From positions 3,017,501-3,081,500 of the forward strand of contig NC_132985.1 in assembly GCF_047496725.1 (NCBI RefSeq): a DNA stretch of 64,000 nt. The letters are read 5' to 3'. The notes below the pieces were generated by a model. It saw nothing but the letters and a program-made list of their open reading frames with translations, had not been told where the DNA came from and did no database searches. Origin of the DNA: Anoplolepis gracilipes. Lineage: Eukaryota; Arthropoda; Insecta; Hymenoptera; Formicidae. The position numbers and the translations under genes were made by a program. Shown in pieces: positions 14,156 through 26,258 of the stretch (its first letter is position 1; every line of letters begins with the position of its first letter).

Positions 14156-14308
14156 ATACGTATGATAGGGGAAAGAAAATCTCAGGAGGCTGATTAAATT
14201 TTACACACATGCGCACACAACGCATCCGCATTGTATTATTGGTAAGAGAAAATTACAAAATCTCTCGCAAATGCATTTCTACGTTTTAAAGGTAAATTAG
14301 TTTTATAT

Positions 14309-14325
14309 AAAAAAAAAAAAAAAAA
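14309..14325. repeat. Poly-A tract, 17 A
   Basis: Uninterrupted run of 17 A just before the low-repeat, TAAT-bearing segment. Confidence 0.97.
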
Positions 14326-14394
14326 GGTGTTGCGTACATATTATTACAGGTTAAAACGTATGCAGCCGGTGTTGCAACATTTCAAATTTGTGTG

Positions 14395-14640
14395 TGATAA
14401 CATTGATGATGAACATTCTTGATCCGGTTTAATTAATCCAGCGCGCGCTACCGTCGCCGGTAGGCGCGTCATGCTTATTACGCCGACGTATATCGAACCC
14501 ATCGACATTTACTCCCATCAGACACGTGTTAAACGTCATTAGCTCCGACAAGCGAGGACATTAATTACACGGAGATCGGCTAAAGTAGGTACAGGTACCG
14601 ACGTACCTGACTTGCCTCGATACGACGGCCAGTCACTCGG
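14395..14640. promoter_or_regulatory. Candidate cis-regulatory segment with homeodomain cores and paired CAGGTA boxes
   Basis: Balanced composition without simple repeats. TAAT/ATTA cores occur in TTTAATTAATCC, CTTATTACG, CATTAGCTC and CATTAATTACAC. At 14592-14609 CAGGTA and TACCTG face each other across six bases. Known: TAAT is the homeodomain core, and CAGGTA is a core shared by Snail-type E-boxes and close to the Zelda CAGGTAG word. Inference: it may be an enhancer. Conservation cannot be checked here, and such words also occur by chance. Confidence 0.2.
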
Positions 14641-15539
14641 CTCCGCCGACTATATGCATGAAGACCTTCCGTGTCTAGAGAGCATCGTATGCATTTACAA
14701 CCCGGCTCGTTACTTCCTTTTAACGCGCTGTCCCGTCCCTTCGACGCGCGCGCTAATTGAAATATCGATTATGAAATTACGAGAACGTTGAACAAGCGCG
14801 ACCTACAGAAGAAACGGAAAGACTCGCAAGTTCCGTCGAGTCTAATCACCTTTGATCGTAAAGTGATGTAGATAATCAGATCACGTGTAAGTGTAACAAT
14901 GTAATGTTCGTAGTAATTATACTACAGATTGAAACTTGTAATAATCAGATAAAAGCAGTGACAATCGTCAGTAAATGAATAAGAATTTCGAAGAATCACA
15001 GTAATAATAAATCTGCATTCAAATTAATTTATAGGAAAACGAAATAACTTTAAACTACATTAGCATATCTTTGTGTATATATTTGTCAACTTTAACAAGT
15101 GCCTGATCATCAGATATGTCTCCGATTTTATTCTCATCTGGTTTCACCAGATTCACGAAATTTTCAGTGATTATGTATACGTCCAAATATTCCGTTTTAT
15201 CGACAGTCGCCGTAAATTTCTATAGACACGAGTGGCAGCAATAGAGAACAAGACCGTGCGAGCGTAGAGCCATCGATGCATCAATCAATCCAACGTGCCG
15301 GATTTCCAAGGTCGTCAAGCACCCTACCACTATCGATCATCCCCTCCTCTGTTCAAAGATCTTCCGGTAATAGCTAATAAATTTTCTCCTTATATGTGCG
15401 CGCCGATCTTTCGGAGTTTTCTTCAAGATCCAGACAAACGACGTCGATATCGTTGCAGCATCAACGTTGCTTCCGCGAGAAAATGATAATTGCGATGTAA
15501 ATGAAGGTGGAGTACTATCGAACAAAGGGAAAGATCTTC

Positions 15540-15700
15540 GAATTGCAACGAAGCTCTGAATTTCCAAGTTTAGATCCTTGAAACCGCAAATTTGTGAAAC
15601 ACTTGGAAACCCTTGGATCTTTAGATCTTTGGATAGTTGAATTTCCGTATCTACGAGTCACTTTGAGTGGTCAGAATTTCGGATATTTTCAGGACTTTAG
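15540..15700. repeat. Degenerate short-word repeat cluster
   Basis: Loosely periodic words such as TTGGATCTTT, AGATCTTTGGAT, TTGGAAACC, GAATTTCC and GGTCAGAATTTCGG recur at about 11-13 base steps. The cluster resembles others near 4290, 31800, 38700, 39480, 42300 and 48240. I infer a cryptic-simplicity family; copies are too degenerate for a consensus by eye. Confidence 0.45.
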
Positions 15701-16065
15701 AGGCATATGAATTATTCAATTTTAGAGTCATTGTGTCAAAGCCGCGATATAGCTCGAGTATTCTTTTACGCTTACGTTTAAAATTAAACGCTCGCATCTC
15801 AATGCAACGCATGCATATTGCATCGAATACGATGAATCGACGGAGCTGGTGAATGCATTTAAAACCGCAACGAATGACTCACCGACGTAATCTAAGAGAA
15901 ACGGGCAACTCCCTCACGATATAGACGGCGCCGCAATTTTTAATCCCGATGAATCATATCCGTAACGAATGCTGAAACGAATCGCTCTGCGTCCCAATCA
16001 ATACGCATCTCACGTGACGTTCGGTGACAGCCGACGAATAGCGACTGCGTTTCATCGGAAGCTGC

Positions 16066-16098
16066 TTTTTTTTTTTTTGTTTTTTTTTTTTTTTTTTT
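16066..16098. repeat. Poly-T tract, 13 T + G + 19 T
   Basis: Two T runs separated by one G. Confidence 0.97.
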
Positions 16099-16411
16099 GC
16101 GCCGAATGTATCGGACGACGATGAATCATTCTGTCCGTCTTGTCCATCGAAGCAATTCAGAATACGTCGGAATTCTCGACGGATAAATTGAAAGAAAGTC
16201 GTTTCATAACGTTTCTATGATTGTTCGCATTTTTCGCTTTTTTCATTCTATTTTGATAATTATTGTATAATTTAAACGATGCGAGAACCTGTATAAAATA
16301 TCACTAACATATTTCCTAGTCGTAATATTGCAGAATTTGTGACTTTGCGAAATCATGAAAAATGTCCAGCATCAGTAACATGCAAGGTAAACATATCTGT
16401 TCATTTCACCT

Positions 16412-16456
16412 TTATTCGCCATGACAGAACAAAAATCGACAGTGTCTGGCGAATAA
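16412..16456. other. Inverted repeat, 14-bp stem with one bulge, 16-base loop
   Basis: The left arm 16412-16426 begins TTATTCGCCA and the right arm 16443-16456 ends TGGCGAATAA. The arms pair over 14 bp with a single T bulge on the left arm. The loop is A-rich. The stem is too short for a typical microRNA precursor; it could be a chance or decayed fold-back. Confidence 0.7.
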
Positions 16457-17030
16457 CAAGAAAAAAAAACCCTAGTTGGCGTCATTATTCTTTTCTTTGT
16501 TTCGAACAATGAGCCCGGTCTGAGGAGACGACTGCATCCGGCGTGTAACAACCAGATTCCATCCCTGCGCGGAAATTATCGAACGACGATGTCTAAGAAC
16601 GGAGAATAAAAAAAGTCTCGGAGCGATAAAGCACCGTCGTCTTTGATTTGTCGAGTTTAGAGAAGAGAAAAGCGAGATTTTTCTTGCGAATGTAACACTG
16701 TGACAAGTGCTGGACGTTGATAGAGAGATAAGTTACGATCTTTCTGGTTGACGTGCGGATGTAGCAAATAAAAAGGTGCGACAGAGTATATGTTCGACGT
16801 ATCAACGTATCACTTGAAATTGGGAAATAAAAAAAAAGAATAACAAAATTATAATAATCTTATCTTCACAGTGATCTAATATCCTATTGCATCGATATAA
16901 AAAAAGAGCGGTACTCTCATACAAAGGCGATTGAGGTCGCGTTGTAATATCATTTAGTTAAGCATTTTAGATCGATATAGAGATAACGATTTTTACTAGT
17001 AACGAGTATATAAAACGTCGATATTCAAAC

Positions 17031-17068
17031 GCGATAAATAAAAATCGTACCTTGCGATAAATAAAAAT
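17031..17068. repeat. Two direct copies of a 15-mer, 23-base period
   Basis: GCGATAAATAAAAAT occurs at 17031-17045 and again at 17054-17068. It lies just upstream of a 23-T tract. Confidence 0.9.
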
Positions 17069-17081
17069 ATCTTTACGCGAA

Positions 17082-17104
17082 TTTTTTTTTTTTTTTTTTT
17101 TTTT
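17082..17104. repeat. Poly-T tract, 23 T
   Basis: Uninterrupted run of 23 T. Confidence 0.97.
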
Positions 17105-19901
17105 GACCAGCTGTTATAATTGAAATAACATTAAGTTATTTATTCGCGATCGAGAAAAAAGTATGGCGAAACGAGTTGTTATTTCGTTACCAGGCGAAGT
17201 GGAGCGATAAACAATTTCGACGTCGGAAAATGAGAAAATCTACGATCTCGACACCCTTCGGCAAAGGTAAACGAAAAAATGTAAAGTTCATATAGCTGGC
17301 CAAATGCCCGGGAGCGTTGCCGCGTTATATACTCGGGAATTGCTTAAACAGGAGCTCATCCTCTCCCTCCATCCCTCGTTTCACGCTACGCCACGCACGC
17401 TCTCACGCGTGATTACGCATTAGCGTGCATATGCGTACAATGATAATAACGCATTCGAGCGGGACGCGTCTCGCTTTTACCTCATCGTTCGCTAAATTTC
17501 ATTACGCCCATGAAAACTTTCACCCCTCTTCCAGTCAACGATTCCATTTTAACCCCTTCGTCTTTCCATCCTGAAAGCGTTTTCTTTTTTTTCGCAAGAA
17601 TCGATTTAGTCCTATGAAAGTTTAACTGAAAATTATAATTCTCTCTTTCTTGAAAATTACGTGCGTGTACATTTTTTAATTATTTTGACATTTAATTTTT
17701 AACTTGTTACCTTCTTTTACATCCGGCAGGTAACATAACATTTTCATTTTATGCCATGTTGAATCGTTGAAAAATTATTATAAAAGACATTTGATAAAGT
17801 ACTTTTTGAAAATTAAATTACTATTTTACAATATCTTCAATTTCAGAGAGAAAGGAATATCTTTTTATTTCTTCATTTTAATTCGAGACAAATAAATTGG
17901 ATGAGATTTTATTACATCGAGGGGCTATGTCATATAAAATATTTCTTGCCATCAAAAAATGTAAAAACACAACTATGCTGAATAAAACTAGCGAATACTA
18001 AGCGTACACAAACTCGAACAAATATCGCAGCGTACTTAAATAAGGAAAGGAAAATCACTGAAAAGGTGAAAACAGCTTTCATTTTGACGATCATTTTTTC
18101 TCTTAATACGAGCCCTCTCGATCTTCATGTTCCTTTCATCAGGACATTGCAGTAGGTTTGCTGTGAAAAAGAGCTTACCTACACAACTTGGCCGACTAAC
18201 TGCCCTTGGGTGGTTTCGCTATGTTTTTATTCGTGCTCGCAAAGTACCTGTGCTCGCCAAGTTAAACGCAATCGAAGTACGAGAGGTTTCAAACTGGGCA
18301 AATATAATAGAAGCTGCGAAGTATTTAAATTTAAAATTGGGATGAAAAAAATATATATAGATAGGATAAGTATCTGCATTTAAATATTATTTTAAATCCG
18401 CATAAAGGTTAGGCAGTATTATATAACTTTTACGCTATAAATCGTAAATTTTACGTTTTGAATAAAAGAAAAAATATATGAAACATACATCTCCCGCATC
18501 CGGATTGAATGCGTTATTGGATATCGCGGCAAATGTTACACGTAAAAGTCTCATCGATCGATACCGCCGCGTTCGCGATTCAAAACATGGCCGCCGAAAC
18601 CGGATGCGGCGCGCGTAATCGCGACGATTTCATCTCGTGGTTGTCGCGCCCCTATCTCGATCTTTGCAAAAAAGAGGCGGTGCTGCGGCATATACACCCC
18701 GTGAGGGTAGAAAAGGGACGCACCGTCACCCCTCGGGACCGCAGCCAATCGAACGTAAGCGCAACATTTCGATTCCGCGTTGCGGTTCGCCGCGTGCACA
18801 AAGGCTCGCATTTAAGTATGTAGGGATGAAATTTAATCCAGACACCCCTTTCCTGCCCCGCTTTGTCTGATCTCACAATAGGTGCGTCCGGAATCAGGAT
18901 AGAAGGGCAGCGATCTCGAGAGAATGTGTGCGCATGTATGTTTTTCTCTTCTAAATCTCTAAAAGTCTCTCAGTGGGTCAGTAATGTAAATAAATAAGAT
19001 GGAGAGAGAAATTAGTTTATAATAATTTATTCGAAATTTTTCATAAGCTCTCAAAGATTAAAGTAATAAAGGGATTAAAAACTTTGCACGAGTTTCACGA
19101 GGGATTATTTAAAATCTTTGAATACTTTATTATAGGTTTTTAAGCTTTATTATCTCTTGTGCTTCTTTATTATCTTTTACACTTTATTACTTCTATTTGT
19201 TTTTCTTACATTTTCTTGTAAAAACATCTTGAACTTTTCTAGAATTTATATAAAACTTTTGACACATGTAGATTTTAACAAAATCGACTCTTTTAACAGT
19301 CACACTTTGTTATTGGAATATTGTAGCTCTGAAATATTTTATTTATCACGCAGAGTGCATGAAATTATGCAGAAGGCTTTAATCCGAACATTTTTGTCCC
19401 TTGATTTTTCCCTAAATGTTTTGTCGAATGGTAGTCTGGTAACCACCAGTATTAACTGACGGAAACACGAGCGACGATAGCGAGCACGCCGCAACGAGAA
19501 CTAGTTTTTTCTGTCAAAAGAACAGCCCCTCGTGTGTCCCTTAACCCTTAATCTCCCCGTGTAAGTATACTCTGCCGCGCTGTGTTTGGGGAACACCCCG
19601 TCAACCGTCGTTACTTTAATGAATTCAGCGCATATATTGAAATCCATCAGCTTCATTCATCAGCGGGTCATCGGAGCGACATGTTTTCATGCCCACCCCT
19701 CTTGAACGCTTTGTTAATAACACGATTTATGTAGATGCCCGATCATGTAGATATCTTTTGATCTCTTCTCGTACAGATTTATTCGGAGTAGTCCTTTCAA
19801 AGCTTACAACAGGTGGATAAATCTATGATACATATGTACATATATAGTATATTTATATATATATATGTAGTTTTATTGATTATTATATTAGCTTTTTATC
19901 T

Positions 19902-19919
19902 AAAAAAAAAAAAAAAAAA
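19902..19919. repeat. Poly-A tract, 18 A, followed by GA-rich tail
   Basis: 18 A, then G and an imperfect purine stretch of GA units to about 19947. Confidence 0.95.
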
Positions 19920-20434
19920 GACAGAGAGAAAGAGAGAGAGCGAGAGGCGAAATTTTTTAATGATATGATTTTCTGCGCAAAAAGTGTCGGTATTTTCCTA
20001 TAAAATCTCTTCAATATTAGAAATTTAAATATTACATTTTGACGAGCAAATTCCAATCATTCGCATGTATGACATCGGTAACCGTGAATATAATACAAGT
20101 CTAAGCGACACACGTAATTTTTCGTTTCTCGTCACTCAAAAAGAAACCCATTCGTCAACTCTTATCCCCATCCCTTATATGCGCCGACGTACACACGAGG
20201 TCATATTAGCGCTTGGTGTTTGGTCGACATCCCGACCGCGGTTGTTTTGTATACGTCGCCACCCCACAAATCTCGTTACCCCTGTTTACCCTTCTGTCAT
20301 GCAAATGAGTGTAACAATCGCGTTTCTTTGGCGACATTCCCTCCCGTTGGCTGGTGAAAAGTGGAAAGGGGAAAGGAGAAAGGGGGAGAAAAATCGAACG
20401 ATCCGCATCTCTTCAACGACGAAGCGATATTTCG

Positions 20435-20437
<3 letters not shown>

Positions 20438-20469
<32 letters not shown>
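20438..20469. repeat. (AT)16 microsatellite
   Basis: 32 bases of alternating A and T. Its translation gives the Tyr-Ile repeats in the overlapping frames. Confidence 0.97.
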
Positions 20470-20472
<3 letters not shown>

Positions 20473-21198
20473 CATTCGATGAGATTTCGGAGAATATAAA
20501 AATTAAGTAACATAATTTCCAATCGATATTATTACATACCGACATTAAATAAAATTTATTTCGCTTCTAATTAATTTTCATATTTTAATTTCTATCTTCT
20601 TTATGTATTTACATTATTATTAATATCGATGTATTTGTTGAGTTTCATCGAGTGTTAATTTTGCCATTCGAGATGCATTTCTTCAGAAGATCGGCACGGA
20701 ATTACTTTTGCATATAACTGTTCTCCGCGGCGATTTTCGAACGATTTTGGTTCTTTTCAATTGCTTTCAGCGAGCTAATAAACGCGTTAATAAATTGGAA
20801 CAAACAGACGAGTAACAAACGTTGAGAGCACATTGGAAACGAATTGAAACGAACGGTTTATTGTTCGGTCAACGGTCCGTTGTTTAACTTTATCGCGTTT
20901 CAAGCTGCATCACGTCATCAATTGGTTCGCAATAACGTTACTTTGCGCTCATCCCGCACGTATCACAAATTTGCATGGTATTAATTATTTTATATTTTTG
21001 CATGCCTGCGTAAAAAGTACATATACAAATAAGTGAAGGGACAAATGCAAAAGCGCGTAGTTCGAAAACGATGTTGAATAATGCAATTTTGATTTAATTA
21101 GTTTTAATTCTGATTTAATTGGTTTTAATTTTAATTTAATTTGATTAATAAGCAATTTAATTCCACTTCGCTGCAATATATACAGCAGTGAGCGAATA

Positions 21199-21199
<1 letters not shown>

Positions 21200-21245
<46 letters not shown>

Positions 21246-21262
21246 CGCAGCACTAATTTTTT

Positions 21263-21303
<41 letters not shown>
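21200..21303. repeat. 43-A tract and 34-T tract as an inverted pair
   Basis: A run of 43 A (21200-21242), a 14-base unique spacer, a T9-A4 stretch, then 34 T (21270-21303). The two tracts can pair with each other. These are the longest homopolymers in the window, and their length may be affected by assembly. Confidence 0.95.
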
Positions 21304-22397
21304 CTAGAATTTCTCGTTCCATTATTCATTCTATTTATATAATTCATACGATAAGTCTCTCAACTGCGATCGCATATTGAATAGCGAAAGTGACTTTAAC
21401 GTAATCTCAACAATGTGTGACGATGACTACAAAGGTTTTAAAAATGTAACATCCCACCGCGAGCATCGAGCGATTCACTCGCGATTCTCCGCGAAAAGAA
21501 GTAATGAGAAAGTCAAGTGCTAATAGCGCAAAGCGTACAAAAGCCCACCGGCGGTAATTTCCTACCTAAAACGCAAAAAGCTCTCGCAAAAGGCGGTCAT
21601 TTGTACTGGCTGATGATTTTATAGGCAGCGGAAATGCGTTCGCTTCGCGTTGATTCGACAAATGCGCGTCAATTTGGAGCACTGGACGCCGATTACGCCG
21701 AAATTGTGCCAACATTTGCATAAAGTTTGGCGAATCGTCCGGATATTTGGACCACTTAGCCGGCACGTTTAATCACTGATTGAATACGAATTTTTAATGT
21801 CATCTCCGTTTATCGCTGATAACGTCGTTTTAATTTCCGATTCAATTCAGGCAAGCATATAGTAAACTGGTATGGTTTTACGAGAAATTCTGTTACTTTT
21901 TCATATTCACATTTTTGCTTCTTGCATAAAATAAATCTAAAAATATATCAAGACAAAGAAAAGGAATTAAAACTCTTCCATCCTGAAAAATTGAAATTAA
22001 TTAATGATTTTTTTAAAGACTCTACTATATATAATAACTCTCGCCTCTGTCTTTTAAAGAGAACAGCTTGATATTTGTTCTCGCATGATAATATTAATTC
22101 GAAGGTTGGCCCAGTGAATGTTAATATGCATGCCGGGCACTTGAGACGACGCAAGGCAAAAATTCACATTTCATCGGTTACTTTACGAGCTGCCTCGTAA
22201 ATCCTGTTCCGGAGTAACTCCGCGACACCCGGTAGGAAGGAAAGGCAAACGGGTAATCATGCCTTTCCCGTCCCGCGTATTCCCAGATGCATTATCCTTT
22301 CCGCCGGGCGCATTATCCCGTGGAAATCCCAAGGAAATTTCTCGTCTTCGTGCGCCGCGCGAGATGAGATCCGCGATCGTCCCCGTAAACGGAATCG

Positions 22398-22400
<3 letters not shown>

Positions 22401-22440
<40 letters not shown>
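22401..22440. repeat. (CGA)13 trinucleotide array
   Basis: A 40-base near-perfect array of CGA units in a CpG-rich stretch. Confidence 0.97.
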
Positions 22441-23680
22441 AACGAGGACGCACGATCGTTTACCGTAACAGCGACCCGCGTCGCGCGCAAACGGCCAATA
22501 AACCCTTTTTTTACATCTTGGACGCACTCTCGTTAATCGTAATATTACGACGGCGATTATGTTGTTGCCTCGTAAAGGTAATCGGTAATAAATGATTGGC
22601 GCGCTGCGGCGATAAAAGAATGACCGCCACCGACGGTCGAAAGTTAGCGAATGTGATCTTTTTTTTAACTTTATAAAAATCCTCAGCTCTGACGATTACA
22701 TCGTATCGATAAGACGATGATAGGTTCCCCTCCTCGAAAGATTGAATCTTTAAACCGTGTGCGTTGGCATCTATCTTTTCTTTCGCCAAATCTCAAAAGT
22801 GAAACGAACGTTGGGAAACCGTTTCCTTAAAATGCCTGGATTTTCTACCGCATCGTAAATTATCGCCGCTTCTCTGAGGAAGGGGGAGAAGAAGGGGATG
22901 CAGAAATTATGAGACTCGTGTAATATTATCTCGATGGGCGTTCTTGTTCCCCAAAGGTCGACAAGTCGATGCCATGCTGAACCGCCGTTACTCTCGGAGG
23001 AACGCGAGATAAAGCATAAGATCGGCGGGTTGGGAAAAGCCGCGTTTCCGGCTCCACGTATACGTGCCTCTCGTGGTCCGAACAATGGGCGAGTTTAACG
23101 CTTTACCGGTTGGAACGTAGGGAAAACGGCCATACGGCGCTCCGAAGCTCCGCGCGCGACCGAACAAAACAACGAGACGGAAACAAAACATTGGCCAACG
23201 CGCAGCCAGCTGGACCGCCATAATTAATATTCAGGCATTAACTTCCCCAACATTCAACGGCGGCCGCCGCGCGGGAGTTCCAAAAGCCTTGGGCTAATAT
23301 TTTCCCTTCACAACTTGCTATTGACGGCGCGAATCGAATTTTTAATGGCGCATAAATTCACGAGGGTATCGATTTTTTTTGCAACCTATGTCGACTTCAA
23401 TAAAGCGATAAAACTTCGCGACAATTTGAATCGAACACACGGCGATACTGTAGCAGATTTTTACGTTTCATTACGTTCTTGTTATATTTTTAATTGTATT
23501 TGCGATTTTTATTTCGAACGTGACAGGGTGCGGGCGAAATAATAACAGTCGGCTTTCTATGTAGTACACGAGCTTTTAATTTTTTTCCTCCAAATTTTCG
23601 TTTTCCGCGCCGTTTTACAATTCAGTCTTCAACATCACCTTTGCATCCGGTACTATTCTCGCTATCTTCCTCTCTCGCGC

Positions 23681-23698
23681 TCTCTCTCTCTCTCTCTC
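23681..23698. repeat. (TC)9 microsatellite
   Basis: 18 bases of TC within a wider pyrimidine-rich stretch. Confidence 0.95.
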
Positions 23699-23938
23699 GT
23701 TCCCTTCCAATTCTCTCTCGCTGTCGACCTCCAGGCGAGCGCGCAGCGGGAGAACCTTTTTTTTATTTTTCGTCCGCCCGTAATACTTTTTTTTATTTTA
23801 CTTTTTCGCCAGGTGGCGATAAATTTGCATTTCACCCGCGGGCGATGGGACCGTTTTGTTAAACATTACCCGAAGCAAGGCGCGGCATATGGGCGCGTTC
23901 ACGAGCGCCCGCTAAGAAGAAGATTACAGGAGGACCGG

Positions 23939-23982
23939 CATAATACGCGGCATAATACGCGGAGGGGGGGGGGGAAGGGGGG
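23939..23982. repeat. Duplicated 12-mer followed by G11 and G6 runs
   Basis: CATAATACGCGG is repeated exactly at 23939-23950 and 23951-23962. An A follows, then 11 G (23964-23974), AA and 6 G (23977-23982). The G runs could form a quadruplex. Confidence 0.95.
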
Positions 23983-24720
23983 TTCACCGTCGTGCACGGT
24001 TCTACGGGGAGAAAATTATCCACCGGCGGTTTGCGTTTCGCGGATTATGAATTTTAAACCTTCACGCGCAGTCGTCATCGGATCGTTCAACCCAGATTAT
24101 TTATTCGCGCTTGCGAGGAAGAGTAGCGTCGTGCCAGGTCGCGATGATAGAGCAGAAGAGACGCCGTGGAGCGTTTCGGAAGGAAGCTGCTCGTGAGACA
24201 CCGAAACACTCCGAGACGGCGATTTTATTGTCCGCGGACTCGGATCGCGCGGAGACGGCGAGAGGGCCGTACATGTACGAGAACGTGGTGAATTCGAAAA
24301 TGGCAGATATATATTTCGCGGATCCAAGGATTTATAGGGGAATAAAGTCCATTGACGAGCCAGCGTAAAATTTACAATCGTACGAAGGAAAAAAATTTCC
24401 GATCTCACGCGCGTTCCTAGATCCGTGGAGAGATTTATATATATCAGTATATCCAGTTATAAATCTATATAAGACTCTATACGATGGTACGGTTGTTCGA
24501 CGACTTTACTGTTCACTTTGACTTTATCGCTTCGCTTCTACGATCGATTACATTATTTCCATCGCTTTGGTTGGAAAGTGCGCGAGTAAAATATATTCTC
24601 AATCTGTTGCTTGTAACTGTATCGATGTTTAATAACTATCGGAAGAAAGGTACGCGTCGTCGTTTTCACCGTCCACATGACTTCTTGTCACAGATGCAAA
24701 TTTTCCATGCTAATTAGCTG

Positions 24721-25030
24721 TTCTGTCGGGGAAGGGCCGCCATGCGCAGGGTCAAGTTAACTGGATAGCGGTTGAGAAAAGGGTCGGGTCCGGGCGCTCG
24801 AGCTTCACTAAAATAGTGCCGCGAGTAGCGGCTCGTCGCGCCGAAAGAGAGAATTCATAATTGGCCGACCGTTTGTTCAGCCCGTACGTTCCCGACGAGC
24901 TGAAGAGGAGCTTAATTCGCGACGGGTACGACGCGAGTCAGGCGAGAGCCTAGGGAATTAATTTGGCGGTCCGAAGGAATTTAATGGCCCCGCGAAACTC
25001 TCTGCCAACTTTTATTAAATTAGTTGCAAT
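24721..25030. promoter_or_regulatory. Low-repeat, GC-balanced segment; weak cis-regulatory candidate
   Basis: A sharp shift from AT-rich DNA to a segment without simple repeats, with GTTAAC, CATAATTGG, TTAATTCGC, GAATTAATTTGG and ATTAAATTAG words. It has no open frame of note. Inference only: this texture is typical of conserved non-coding DNA in compact insect genomes, but equally of ordinary unique sequence. Confidence 0.12.
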
Positions 25031-26242
25031 GTAGAAAAAGGTTGAGCGTTCTTTTTAGTTCTTGGTGGTAGATTTCTTTTTTTCAACTGTCTGATTCGGT
25101 ACGTCTGGTTTTTTTGAATCCTTAGATCTAATCTTTGCAATCGAGTGCATGATAAATACATGATGTTTCGTATAAAAAAAGTATTTAGAAGAGCGTAGGA
25201 TTATAAAATGTCATAAATACGCTGCGTCATTAGAATCGAGTGAGAGAATTGGATCGATTTTTCTTCCAAACACAATGTTACCGGGCAAAATCGCAACACC
25301 GCTGAATCCGGGAGTTTCGGCGAAAGGGAAGCGCCAAAACAAGTTATCGCCTTCCGTTTCGGCTTCAATTTATCGACGCGGCAACTTATTGCGCTTCGCC
25401 GATCTCGTAAATCACAGCCATTCTCAACGCTATTCGTCGTGGAAGCCTTTTTTCCGAGACGCGAGATCATTGTTGCTACCAAGAATGAGATGAAAACGAG
25501 CAGCAGAAAAAGTTAATCGATCGAAACTAAAAATGAAAAGGGATCGTAGCTGCTAATGATTTAATCAGTGTGCCAGTAAAAAATTCAACCAAATTTAATT
25601 GTCGCGATTCGTCTGACACTTGATAAATCTGTTATTATTTAATATTCAAAATGTATTATATATATTAACCTTCACGTCTCTTTTAATCAGTTTCAATATT
25701 CGCAGTCTATCGTTGGCGAGTAACAAAGCGTACAAAGAAACACGTGAAAAGGAGATGGAGAGAGATGAAATTAAATCGTAAACTTGTGAGAGCATTTGTA
25801 GATATACGTAAGTAGATCTGACACTCTGTTTGGAGAATTACTCCTCGGAACGTGCATCGTATCGGATTCTTCCGGAATGTTTTCAAACGCGAGAGAGACG
25901 AGTATGGACTTTACTAGATGGACCATTGGCGCGCGAGATGGCGACGAAAAGCTCGAAGGTATATAAAAGAGAGCCAACGTATATAAGCCGACTGTGCTCC
26001 TTTTCCTGCTCTCAAACGACATATATGCGGGATATTTACCGGTTGCGGATGTCGCCGGATTGTGTGGGCGGAATGATACCGTGGGACTTGCGCGGGTTAC
26101 CCAAGAAACGTAGTGCTCCGGATTATCTCCATCTTTACGATGTTACTTTTTGGCGAAGCCTGTAAGGAATAGAGGAGCCACGGCGGACAAATTGTAGCCT
26201 CGAAAATCATAAAATTCCACGCGGTTCTAAAAGCCATCTACG

Positions 26243-26258
26243 AAGCTTCCGGAAGCTT
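26243..26258. other. Perfect 16-bp palindrome
   Basis: AAGCTTCCGGAAGCTT is its own reverse complement. It contains two HindIII-like hexamers around a CCGG centre and lies beside word-repeat sequence. Confidence 0.95.

Larger units (their letters stand above)
14641..20437. other. Non-coding block, mostly AT-rich, no gene recognised
   Basis: Contains a word-repeat cluster (15540-15700), two T-tract regions, a CpG-rich patch at 18510-18900 and AT-rich DNA elsewhere. The plus-strand ATG frame 18127-18345 (72 codons) is less repetitive than most, with a C-terminal part rich in Leu, Ala and Asn, but I recognise no family and it has no supporting splice or promoter signal. The CpG-rich patch gives four overlapping frames on both strands. 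Confidence 0.55.
20470..24720. other. Non-coding block, AT-rich then CpG-rich, no gene recognised
   Basis: AT-rich to about 22150 and CpG-rich from 22180 to 24350. The CpG-rich part yields many overlapping frames on both strands; those at 22.2-22.5 kb are stretched by the CGA array into poly-Val, poly-Ser or poly-Thr. Low-repeat sequence at 20640-20960 and 23210-23300 carries scattered TAAT cores but less densely than the segments I list as regulatory candidates. Confidence 0.55.

Noticed and set aside
18127..18345. 72-codon ATG frame with balanced C-terminal part
   Set aside because: No known family and no splice or promoter signal; the length is within chance for this composition.
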